Positions 46,749-57,733 of a stretch of DNA of 64,000 nt are shown piece after piece (position 1 is the first letter of the stretch; every line of letters begins with the position of its first letter). The notes beneath the pieces were generated by a model. It was not told the origin of the DNA. It searched no databases and worked only from the letters and a program-made list of their open reading frames with translations. Made by a program: the position numbers and the translations under genes. Source of the stretch: Posidonia oceanica. Its lineage: Eukaryota; Streptophyta; Magnoliopsida; Alismatales; Posidoniaceae. The stretch lies in the NCBI GenBank assembly GCA_037176725.1, contig JAZBRS010000011.1, forward strand, positions 9,548,001-9,612,000, written 5' to 3'.

Positions 46749-47455
46749 GGGTGATAAGTTAACGGACCTATCGCTGGATAGTTAGGGATCATCGGCCCTG
46801 TGAGGAGTTGACGGACTCATCATCGGATAGTTGGGGCTATCATCCCACAAGGAGTTAACGGACTCATCATCGGATAGTTAGGGCTATTAGCCCGAATGGG
46901 GGTGAGACGATACCAAAGGGCTGCCAAATGCACTTGGTATCGAAGGCGGTGACCGGTCAGTGAGTCTGTCAGGCAAGAGAGGTGATGACAAGTGGGATAA
47001 CTTGTAACCATGAATGCAACGGGAATACCATACCCGAAGGTGTGGCAGAGGTCCGTAGACGCTCCCGTAATAGTTGGGGATGTCAGCCCAGATGCAGATG
47101 GAAATGTGATACCATAGGACAGCCGAATAAAGATGCCCCCAGTATCAGTGAACGATACCAGAGGACAACCGAAGCGCCCATGGCATCAGAATGCAAAGTG
47201 GAGACAAAACTAACGAGTTTGCCAGTCGAGTAGTTAGGGCTACCAGCCCGATAATAAGTTAACAGACTCATCGCCGGATAGTTAGGAATATCAGCCCGTG
47301 GGTGACATTTTAACGGGTGTCGACCGAGCAGTTAGGGCTACCAGCTCGGTGATAAGTTAACGGACTTATCGCCAGATAGTTAGGGCTATCAGCCCGATAA
47401 AGACATTTTGACGGCGTCAACCAAACAGTTAGGGCTGCCAGCCCGGTGTAATGAG
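46749..47455 (-). repeat. stem-loop tandem array 1, H
   Basis: About nine variable monomers, with spacers, of the core AGTTAGGGCTRYCAGCCCG plus a TTAACGG dyad whose closing stem varies but stays complementary. Confidence 0.8.
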
Positions 47456-48973
47456 ATGGATGTAAGGGCTCACCATGCAATTTGCAATGCCAGTGGGGAA
47501 TGCAATGGGTAAATGCGATGCAAAGCAAAGCATGAGGGATACAAGAAGGAAAATAGGGACCCATCGTGGCGGGCATGTAATGGTCTCAGAGTGGACATGC
47601 AAGGTAACATCATGGACGTGACAAACAATGAACATGCCCATCATCATAGACCTCCCAACGTGGTGGGGGGCCAAAACTTGGAAAGCACGGAGCCTCTGAG
47701 TGAGGTCAGGCAAAAGTTGCTCGTCCTTGACTCCGGTTTTCGAAAACAGGGAAAGGGGAAGATAGATTATTAGCACTTATGTTCTTGGTGGCTTAGGATT
47801 CAAAGCAGCTGATGCCGAGAGGATGCTTCTGCATTTTCTGACTCAGGGGATTCTCGATCCTCGTGCAATGCCATACCGAGTTGTGGTCGGTGGCTCTCGT
47901 TCTCACTCTTAGTTCGGGATGAGGCCTCAGCTTCGCAGAGTATAGCCTTTGGCTGCATGTGGGTAGCAGAAGTGTTGGATATAGCTTCATAGCCTCCGTC
48001 TTAAATCCTCGGGGACCGACTACCACTTTTGACACTCTCGGGTTGATTTTTCTTTTTCCCCTCTTGAGTGACGGGAGTTGCATCTAGCCTGCCAAGGAAG
48101 TAGAGTTGTTGTCTGCACAGGGGATTGGAGCATGCTGCTGCGCTCGAAGGGTGGGGCCAGTTCCTCCTGATGATGTTTCCCGTGCAGTTGGCAATGTGGT
48201 GCTTGGAGTTAAAAGTTGAGGGGGCTTCGATGCTTGTCCAAGTCACTCCTCTCATGGGCGTCTTCTTTCTTTGACTTCTTTCTTCAATTTTCTTTTCTGC
48301 CCAGCATGCATATCTTGTTATCTTATTTTTTGCTCACATGATCTCTATTCTTTTGGATATGCATGTCTTCGCCCCCTTGGGGTAGCGGTCCCAGGTGAGG
48401 CGTTAAGAGTTCGGCTGGTCGGCGTACACCTTCAACCTCTGCAATGTGTACAGGCAGCCTCTAGCTATGTTTTACTCTGCTTTGGTCCTCTCCATGTCTG
48501 ATGGACTCTCTTGATAGGGTGGATCTCGCTTGTGGGAGTTTTTAGCTCAGCGAGATGCTCTATTCTGCTCTCAATCTCACTTTATGGCCACATGCAAGAG
48601 ATGGCGCTGTTCGGGTGAGTTCTGCCTGAGATTGTCGATACTTGACACCCTCTCGGTATTGCTGCTTGTTATCCGAAGCCAGGTTTTTGGGATTATGCAA
48701 ATGTTTATGTGTTTATCTGTTTTACACATATTTTTGGGCTTTTTGGATTTTGTGATTTTTATGTTTTTGCTTTTTTAGAAAAACATAAAATTAAAACCAG
48801 CGGAAAGGGAAAGCATGTTTTTGTAGTTTTTGGTTTTTTGATTTTTTTTGTGTTTTTGGTTTTCCATGATGTAGGAATTGATATGTACATGCAGGAAGTG
48901 ACAGTTATGTGCAGAAGTGGTAGATATGTGCAGGAAACGATGTGCGTGTTTAAGAAGTGATATGCATGTGCAG

Positions 48974-49292
48974 GATGATAAGTTGACGGACCTATCGTCG
49001 AGCAATTAGGACTGCCTGTCTGATGAGGAGTTAACGGACCCATCGTCGGATAATTAGGGGTATCAGCCCGTGGGTGACATTTTAACGGGTGTCAACCGAG
49101 CAATTAGGGCTGCCAGCCCAGTGTGACATTTTAACGGGTGTCAATCGAGCAGTTAGGGCTGCTAGCCCGATGTGACATTCTAACGGGTGTCAACCAAATA
49201 GTTAGGGCTGCCAGCCCGGTGTAGATGTGACATGTATGTGCAGAATGATAAGTTAACGGATCTATCGCCGAGCAGTTAGGGCTGCCAGCCCG
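48974..49292 (-). repeat. stem-loop tandem array 2, H
   Basis: About seven monomers, orthologous to 39421-39695 in G with one more GACATTTTAACGGGTGTC unit. Confidence 0.8.
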
Positions 49293-49449
49293 AATAAAGA
49301 GGAATGAAAAAAAGGAATGCATGTTTTTTGGGTTTCTAGTGATTTTATAATTTTTATGGTTTTTCGTTAGGCGAGAAAACGCAAAACAAAACGGAAATAA
49401 AAGAAAAGACACTGCAGAAATCAAAAGAGGGGTAAGAGGGACTTACCTG

Positions 49450-51964
49450 TCAGCAACCTCGGGAGGGAGGTACAAGGTCTGCTCCTACGCTGCTGACGTT
49501 GTCGGCGGGGTCTGCTGTCGGCAATGCGGGGAGCACTGGGGCTGCTGGAGCTGCTGATGGCAGTGCTGGGAGCACTAGAGCTGCCAGAGTTGGAGGAGAT
49601 ACAGACTTGGATGGTGCCGCAATCGGGCTCGTTGGTGATGCTACCGTTGCGTCTCCGGGCGTCCCCCAGGCGAACTGGGAAAGGCAGGAAAAGGAGATTG
49701 CGCTGATGGGATCGAAAGGATCCACCAGGGCGGAGCTGAACTCAGAGAAGACTGGAGTGAGGGAGAAGACTCCCGAGGTTCCGACATCTTCGAAGCCTGT
49801 AGGCTCGGAAGAGGGAGGGTCGACTACACTAAGTTGTGCAAGTGCTGGTGCAAGTGCATATGCAGGTGTCGGTGTAGGTGCTACCTCCTGTGCGGCAACG
49901 CTGAAGATCTTTCGATCGATCAGGCACTAGACAGCATCCTGTAAAGTGAGATAGTCATCCATCAGGTGCCTCGAGGCTCGATAGAGGCTGCAGAGCTGAT
50001 CTGTGTTATGCCACCGCAGAAGGGATTTGGTGACGGACGGACAGCCAGGAGTCTTAGGAGTGACTCAATTTGAGGAAGATGACGCTCAGTGGTTCGGGCA
50101 GAGGGGTGTAATCACACTCGGCCCAACGAGGTCGTCTTTGCCCTGGTTGGAGTCCTTGCTGAGCGGGTGCGACGTGATGCACTGGCTCGACAGTGGTAGT
50201 GTGTGCGGTGTGTGCAAAACTATGTGCATAATCTAGCGGAATAGAGTCTGGCTGACTCGCTGCAATGGCAGGCTCTGCGAGAAGTTCGACATACGAGACA
50301 GCGTGCTATTCGGAGTGGTCGGAAGCAGAGTCTCTGTTGCTGGTGCCACCACGGCGATTGTTGTTGGAGTTGTTGTTGATCTGCCCAGCTATTGCAACAA
50401 GTGCTGGGAAATTCCCACTTCACAGTGACCTTTCCACGCGAGCGCCAACTCTAATCAGCGATGCAAGACTAGTGATTGGTTGGAATGATAGCAGGGCTCC
50501 AGTCGTTGGCTGCGCCCCCTTGACGATCATGTCGATAGATTCCTCGACGGAGGGTCTATCTCTGACCTGGGAGGCTACGGAACGCCAGCGACCGACATAC
50601 TCCCCGAATGGCTCGTGGGGCCTCTGCCGAATGGCGACAAGATCCTCTCACTTAGGAATCAAGTCGAGGTTGAAAGAATACTACCCAAGGAAAGCCTGGG
50701 AAAGGTCGTTCCAAGTCTGGATCGCAGTCATGTCAAGGGAAGTGAACCACTTGAGCGCTGGGCCGGTCAGACTCTTCTGGAACAAACGAATCAGGAGCCT
50801 GTCATCAGCTTGAAGCTGAGTAAGGTCTCCGCAGTATGCCTTCATATGCGAAATAGGGCAGCCTCTACCGTTGTACTTGTCGAATTTCGGGATACAAAAT
50901 TTTGCTGGGAGTGTCGCCTTTGGAAGAAGACAGAGGTCCCGGAATCGGTAGGACTGGCAGTCCATGCCTTGCACTTGACGAAGTGCTCCTTCTAGAACAC
51001 TGAGTCTAGAGTGGAGGGAGCCAGAAGTTGCTGCTGTCGAGACTGGTCCAGCTAAAGCAGGTGCCACGTATGTTGTATTTGTCGTGCGAAAGCGCTCCTC
51101 CGGATCCACCATCACGCTACCTGGTGTCGAGGCGTGAGGGCCAGCATACCCGTGTGATTGTGAGTAGTGTTGTGAGATGCATGCAGGGGTCTGAACCTGA
51201 TGCAAAGGGGATGGATGGATATTATCTTGTGCAGTGTAAGGTGCAGTGTGGGGTAGCAGCAGCTATGGCACTGGTACAGTCTCGGGCGATGGGCCCGAGG
51301 GCTGCTGCGCTTGCGCCAATCGAAGAGACTAGCCACCAAATGATGGAGTAGCATGCAATGGATAGTATTGTGCAGATGCAGGAGGTAGATAAGGCGCCCG
51401 TATTGCCGAAGCTGTGAGGAGTTGGAGCAATGCCAAGGGCGACAATGCGGTGTGGTGAGCCTGCAGAGCTATAGTGGGCTGCACCGAAACCTCAGGTGTT
51501 GTACAGGAAGAGTGGGCCGCAGTCGGGTCGAGTGCAAGAGCCATACCTCGCAGCCTCTCGGCCTTAGCCAACAGACGTTGTGCTTGCGAGGCAGGGGACT
51601 CGTCGACCGACGGGCCGGGATGTAAAAGGGTGTCTGCCAAAGGGGGCACGAAAACAGAGGGGGCAATAGGAGGAGACCCTATGCAAGAGACAGCCGCAGA
51701 AGGCTGGATTCCATAGATGGGAAGGCCCTGGGATGGAACAGAAGGCGACACTCCTGGAGCCTGAGTGGCGATCACCGCGATTGACTCAGTGACAAGCTCC
51801 AGGTCGATTGGGGTCGACCCTTGTTCCAGATAGAGGGGCTGAGAAGTCTCCTGCACCAAAAGAGATGAGGAGACAGCGGACGTCAAAGCAAGAGAAGGAG
51901 GGACCGAAGTCGGTATCTCCTCTAACGCCAAAGAGGAAGAAGGCTCACCGGTATGTTGGGCCAT
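49450..51964 (-). pseudogene. gag: gag of H, broken
   Basis: ATG at 51964 (MAQHTGE). Open N-terminus of about 210 residues, then gag core (CPISHMKAYCGDL, ALKWFTSLDMTAIQTW), TAG at 50681-50683, EPFGEY-type segment, and TAG at 49927-49929 after the knuckle region. The last open part ends at 49450. Less damaged than G, which has extra stops. Confidence 0.87.
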
Positions 51965-53086
51965 AACGGACAGCAAGCGAGTGTGAACAGGTCTGCGGCT
52001 GAAAGCAGGGACACGAGACCTAAGGCGAGCTATTGTCGGAGGTGACAGATAGCTCAGAGACAGAGAGAAGGGACGCTCGAGATCCTAGCTGAGGGACTCG
52101 CACCTACCTGCAAAACAACAAAAGCATCAGAGGATGAACGCAAAGAAAGTTATTAAGGGTGGCATGAATGGCACACATGCAGATGAATGCCCTAGTATGC
52201 ACTCTCTCACCATGCATGTTGTGAGTAGGCTGCCTACCCGAACTCAATCATGGGTATGGATTTATTGACTCTAGGTCAGAAAAAGTAGGTCCCCGTTCTA
52301 AATCCTGACCAAAGCTCAGGCGGTGAACGGGGGGTGCGTTTGGAGACTCGGTCCTTGCCAAAGCAAAGGTTGTACCCTCTACTAACACCGACACTACCCC
52401 TGACAAGGGGGGACAGACCGACTTGCTTGCGCCATGCCAAAGCATTGGAACAAGAGACCGGGACTGCCCTTCTCAGACTAAGTGGGTGGACTCAGGGATG
52501 AGAAGATGCATGCTTTCTAGTATGATCAGTCATGCGATATGCTTTAGAGTGTTTTACTTGCGTTTTATTTAACCAATGGGAAAAATTACAAGTTTAGCTC
52601 TAGTTGTGCTTAAGATTTAAAGTTTTGGCTTTATTGTTGCTTTTAAATTAAGCCATAGGGGAGCAATCATGTTTCTAATGTCCTAGACATGGCAAAAGCA
52701 TGAAGGGGAAAGAAACGGAAAGCCATGGCATGCAAACAATCACTCAATAAGGCAAAAGACATGTGCATGGCTTGTGCAAGTGTTTATGGGCATGATAGTG
52801 AAAAGAAAACACTCATCACATCAAAAGCAGGTATACATGCATGTGCATGTGGTGTGGCATAGCAATTGTGTAAAGGAAAGCAATTACCACTCAAAAGGCA
52901 TGTATCATTGTACCAAGCAAGTATTTAGGCATGTATAATGCATAAATAAAGCAAACAAGGACAATGTAAGCAGTAAAGCAGGCAAATAGGCATAAGGCAA
53001 GCAAAAAGCATGGAAAAGGGCATAAGGCAAGCAAAATGCGAAATCCAAGCTAGCGAGAAAGCCAAAACGAAAGCCGGAGTCTAGAA
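51965..53086 (-). other. leader of H
   Basis: Conserved leader block at 52327-52515 and an A-rich zone at 52920-53080. No gene. Confidence 0.6.
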
Positions 53087-53104
53087 TCCCCAGCAGAGTC
53101 GCCA
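53087..53104 (-). promoter_or_regulatory. primer-binding site of H
   Basis: Minus TGGCGACTCTGCTGGGGA, three bases from the LTR end at 53108. Confidence 0.85.
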
Positions 53105-53107
53105 GCC

Positions 53108-55349
53108 TGTGAATATGCTTGTCCCCGGAGATTCGGACTGGCAAGGGCCCAAAAGAGAGAGGTCTTCACAGATAGCGACGTGAAGAAGGAAAACAAAAGA
53201 TAAAGCAAAACGGAGTCGCCACCTTGTCTATTCAATCGGGAGACGAGGAAAACTAGGGGGAATGCAAGAAAACATGCAAATGAATGCAATGCTATGAAAA
53301 ATGTGTGACTCGTACCAAGGACAAGGGAAAAATGGTCATTGCGGGTCCAAAGAAAGGATAAGGACTCCTGTTACGCACGGGGAAGGTGTTAGGCACCCCC
53401 AACATACCCGAGGAATCGGTCTTTCAAGGCTTATCGCTCGCATATGCGGGAATTTCGGCAAATGCTTGCCTTTAACTGTACGCCCGAGGGCAATGAATGC
53501 CATGCTATGCTATGGATGCTTTACTTGCTTAAATGCCATTTGAAAACATGCTATACTTAGTGAAAACATGCCAAATATGGATGATTAGGGCTAGAATGCC
53601 ATGATGCAGTGGTAAAGCGATTAAGAAACTAAAATAGAGTTAAACAATCTAAGCGGATGCAAAATGAAAGCGGCAAACAGGGGATGAGGGCTGCTGTTTG
53701 GATTACAGGCTGAGTCGCCGATACTCAGGGCGACCAGGCTCGTCATCTGCCTGAGAGGCGGCGGCACAGGTCACCGGCGAGAGCGGCTGCTGGACCCTGT
53801 GTAGGTTCCCAAACAGGCAACTTCATCACCTCAGAAAAGCTAGCAAATCTACTCAAAATAAGAAACCAAATGCATGGCAACATAGAAGGCATAACAAAGA
53901 TCAAATTCATGCAAACGGAAAGTAAAATGGGTCCCCGGACATAGGGATATGCTGGCGCAAAGTCGGCCCGGAGACTGCCCGGAAAGCCAGGCTAGTAACC
54001 GCTACAAGCGGCGCCATAGCTGGCAGCTCAGGCAGCCTGCACGGTGAACTTCGAAACCAAATCTCCTGCCATCGGCAATGGAATATAAGAAACTAAGTAC
54101 TGGAAATCAAAGAGCACTCAACCACGAATACAGGCATAAAGATATCAAGAAAAACGGCTGCCTGGGCCGCGAGATACAGCGACCCAAACTCCGACCGGCG
54201 ATAGTCCGGAGGTCAGACTTCGACGCCAAAATCCGCGCCGATGGCGGTGCGAAAGGGACCCGTGGCGATCGGGGAAGCTTCACGACATTCCCACGAACGT
54301 GAGCATGCATTCAAAACAAGAAATGAGCTAGCGGATCGCTCTAACCACCTCGCTCCTCTTCTTGCCGGCGACGACCGCGTCTGCCAGCCTACGGAGAGGC
54401 CGACAAGCCGCAAGACGCCACCAAGGCACTCAGAGAAGGCCGAGAGAGTTAGAGGGAGATCCGAGGATGAAGAGGGAGTAGTTTCGCACCTGCGCGGGGG
54501 CACAGACGTGCCTCCCGACGTGGCTCATCAGAGACAAACTGGGTGGTGGAGGAAGCAGCGGTTGCTCAGCGATGTTGGAACGCGCTCGGGGACGTACAGA
54601 GATGCTTCCCGGTGTGCGGGGAAGGGAATTGCGGTGTTTGGCGGGCGAAATGGGACCGCCGAAAGGAGTTTTGGTGGATCGCCGGAGTTAGGGAAGATGA
54701 CGGCGCGAAGTGGGCTTGGAGGCTCGGGGAGCCTGTTGGAGCTTGTGTCGATGTCCGAGGATGCTCAGGGATCGCTCAAAAGCAAGGGAAATGGTCGCCG
54801 AAGTGTATGTGGAAGTGGACGATGGGTTCCTCTGTGTGTCCACCACTGGGTTGTGGGAAGAGTGGTGGTTTTGTTGGGTTGTCTACACGGGAAGGACGGT
54901 GGCAGGGCGTGGCGTGGGCTTTGGCAGGCATGGCGTGCATGGGAGTGGATGGCAGGGCGTGGCGTGGGCTCTGGCAGGGATGGTGTGCACGGCAACAGGT
55001 GGGCGGCGTGGTTGCAGGTCGTGGGTGGTGGCAGTCTGTGCGGGAGAAGGTTGAACAAGTGAGTCGCCACACTCGTAGGCAACAACACAGTCCTGTCGCT
55101 GTGGTGACAGGGTCAGTCGCTTGTGTGACTGGCAACCGGACCCTCCTATTTCAACAAGGCTTCTAATGGGCCTAGTGGGTTTCTAATGGGCCTAAGTTTG
55201 TGGAGTCTGGTGGGTTTGGGAGTTTCGAGGGATTTTGGGTGGTTTTTGGGATTTTGGTTTGGGTTTAGGTGGAAAGTGGGGTCCGCTGCTTCTAAGCTCG
55301 ATCCTCCGAGTGAAATCCACCAAATGGCTGTCAGATTAGGGTGTCAACA
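53108..55349 (-). repeat. 5' LTR of H, 2242 bp
   Basis: Same ends and layout as 43512-45801. Internal primer-like word at 53211-53221, U5 block at 53305-53450, decayed dyads at 55060-55135. No gene. Confidence 0.88.
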
Positions 55350-55372
55350 ACAATCGGCAGGCAAGTCAGGCG

Positions 55373-57733
55373 CTAGTCGTCCTCCTCGTCCGAGTCAGCG
55401 TCCCTCCCCTGGGCACCGACTACGGTCTGCCGAGCTACTTTCCGACGTAACCGCCAGGCGATCATGGCGGAGGTAGCCTGGGACTGCGACGGGCCTGGAA
55501 CAGCACCACTCGTCCTGGCTTGGTCCTCGGTATCAAACTCATCCTCTAGGTCGAAGTCGATGCTGAAATCACCGCTCGACTCAGTGTTGACAGTAGGAAC
55601 CTAAAATGCAAACACAGCAGCAGTCAGAACAAGCATGCTACACAGTAATTGCAATTTTATATAAACTCATACCTTAACAAGTGCCAACTCACGCCACGCC
55701 TATTTCAGAAAGCACGAAAGTGTCAGGAACAGAACAATATGCATGTTACAGAATTTAAACACCTAAATTGCATTACTTACCTTCGCCTGGTTCATCTTCT
55801 CATAGAAAGCCGCCAGTTTCACCCCGAAGCCCTGCAGCAAGTTAAAAGACAGATCAGAATATGTCGACTACAGTATAGCCAATTCATGGCAATGAAAAGA
55901 CAGATTACCCTAGCCCAATCCTCGAAGTACCACATCGCCTGCTGGCTCTCCCTCAGCTCCTCAGAGAACAGGTACGACCGTCCCACTCGCCTGAACCATC
56001 GAGGTAATCATCCCGGTCAACCACCCGGATGGCATATCGGCTCCTACCACCTAGAGCAGCAGCAACCAACAGCTGGGCCGCAGCACGGGTCACCGCCCAC
56101 GATGCCATGTCCTCCGAAGGAGGCAACAGGATGCCAAACTCACCCATGAATTGGTGGCAGACGCGACCCGGCAGGTAGTACGCGAACTTCTTCAGGCAGA
56201 AGAATCGCGTTTGCTTCCTCCTCAATGCTCGGGCGGAGTTCAACAGGGCCCATTCAAACCCCTCGTAGCGAGTGAAGGGCTACAGCTCCACCTGTGAACA
56301 AGATAGTAGCTAGGCATTAAAGCAGTTATGCAGCAGTGTTTCAAATAAAAGAGCAAAGGAAATTATCTCTAGGCTCACCTCATCTAGGTCCACCAGGTAC
56401 CGGTAAGCCTCGTAGCTGTAAACCCCCGAAGCAGCACGGTGGTCCGGCTCACACCACTATCAAGGTAGCGGCAGAAGCTCGAGCCAGAGACGGAAGAAGT
56501 AGTGGCTCGGCTAGGCATGCTCGATGGCCTAGTACTGCCAAAGCAACAGTCAAACAATTAATACAAGTTGCAAAATAAGCAGAAATTAAACAGGCAAGCA
56601 GATTCAAAGTTGGGACAGAAACTTACCGTCAGCAGCGGGTATAGGCCGACGTAGGAGCTGCTGTTCTTCTGAACAACCTTGTCGAGCCCGTAGAGGAGAT
56701 AGGCGTAGCTTGCGCCACCCCAGTCGTACCACCCAAGCTGATCCATGTCTGCGATGTACACCAACCAATCTGCGTGCACGCAGTAGCCAGACGACTCACA
56801 GAAGATCAGCCTGAGCAGCTCGAGCAAGAAGTGATGAAGGACATAGCCAGCCTCCCTCGAGCTGGGCGCAGGGTCCGACCAGAACTGGGGCCACTCCTGA
56901 ATCCACTTTAGAGTGAGGTAGTAGGACGAGCGAGTCACCTTGGGGGCCGTCCGCCCCAGCAGCTGCAACACCTTAGAGAATCCCTGAGCTGCCTTCCCAG
57001 CAATCGGCTTGCCACCGAAGCTCAGCCTCGTCAGTAGGGCCCAATGGTCAGGCAGAACAGTCATTTCCCCATACGGGAAATGAAACGTGTGAGTCTCATG
57101 CCGCCACTGCTCCACCAGCGCCTGGAAGAACTGATAGTGGTTGTGGATCGTCGGGATCTGAAGAAAGCTCCCAAAAGGATTCTGATGCAGCAGAAAGTCC
57201 CGGAGAAATTGGGGGAGGCGCTGGAAGTGCACCAGCATGGGTGCCCAGCAACACCGCATCACCCGCCCAGCCATACCGTGCTAGCCAAGCAATAAATACA
57301 GTGTTAGCAACTTAACATGTATCCAGAAATGATGAGTTACCAGCGGATAGAGGTAAGCTTACCACAAACTCGTCCCGGCCCTTGATATGCTCCTCGTCAA
57401 GCAGACGACGGTGGTAATTTCCGGCCTCCAATCAAAGACAAGACCAGAGTCAGATTCTAGTTGGTAGAGAAGAAAGCAGAAAGAAGAAAGCAAAAATAGC
57501 AGAAAGAAGAAAGCAAAAACAGCAGAAAGCAGAAACAACAGAAAGCAGAAGCAAAGCAAAAGCTCACCTCTCGGGGAATCGCCGGCTCAGGACTGCCAGA
57601 ACTCTCGCGCGAACCCCACGAACCCGAAGCACCGCGGGATGCCCGGGAACTCGAAGCCCCCCAGCTTCGGGACCGTGAGCTCAAGCCAAACCCACTCGCC
57701 ACGTGAGAGCCCGCACTAATACTCCGAGTCAGA
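55373..57733 (-). pseudogene. plant mobile domain (PMD) gene, eight exons, decayed
   Basis: Exons in minus order: 57733-57568, 57425-57363, 57280-56627, 56534-56379, 56291-55909, 55831-55781, 55699-55673, 55600-55373. All introns are GT-AG with good donors (GTAAGT, GTGAGC); the internal exons have lengths divisible by 3 except 56291-55909 (383), which carries a one-base shift. The third exon holds the PMD core (aminotransferase-like family, as in MAIL1/MAIN): MTVLPDHWALLTRLSFGGKP, then GASYAYLLYGLD. The 56534-56379 exon has in-frame TAG/TGA stops and 56291-55909 a TAG after VEL. The C-terminus is acidic (DADSDEEDD) with stop at 55373-55375. A further upstream exon is likely. PMD proteins act in gene silencing or genome integrity in plants; the role of transposon copies is unknown. 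Confidence 0.82.

Larger units (their letters stand above)
45816..49449 (-). other. 3' region of H
   Basis: No gene. Plus order: 45816-46210 sequence related in reverse to F at 61800-61950; a roughly 252-bp duplicated segment with CGAACC/GGTTCG hairpins (46342-46356, 46594-46608); array (46749-47455); a block shared with G (47583 on); second array (48974-49292). Confidence 0.65.
43512..55349 (-). mobile_element. complete gag-only element H, 11.8 kb
   Basis: Minus strand: 5' LTR 53108-55349, primer site, leader, gag, noncoding 3' region with arrays, polypurine tract, 3' LTR 43512-45801. No pol domain anywhere in the 7.3 kb interior. The two LTRs look roughly 95% identical in the parts I compared. 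The right flank is element F. No left target duplication exists because G follows directly. Confidence 0.88.

Noticed and set aside
55373..57733. PMD locus as an active host gene
   Set aside because: In-frame stops in two exons, a frameshift, and flanking by Tat 3'-UTR arrays and LTR favour a dead transposon passenger.
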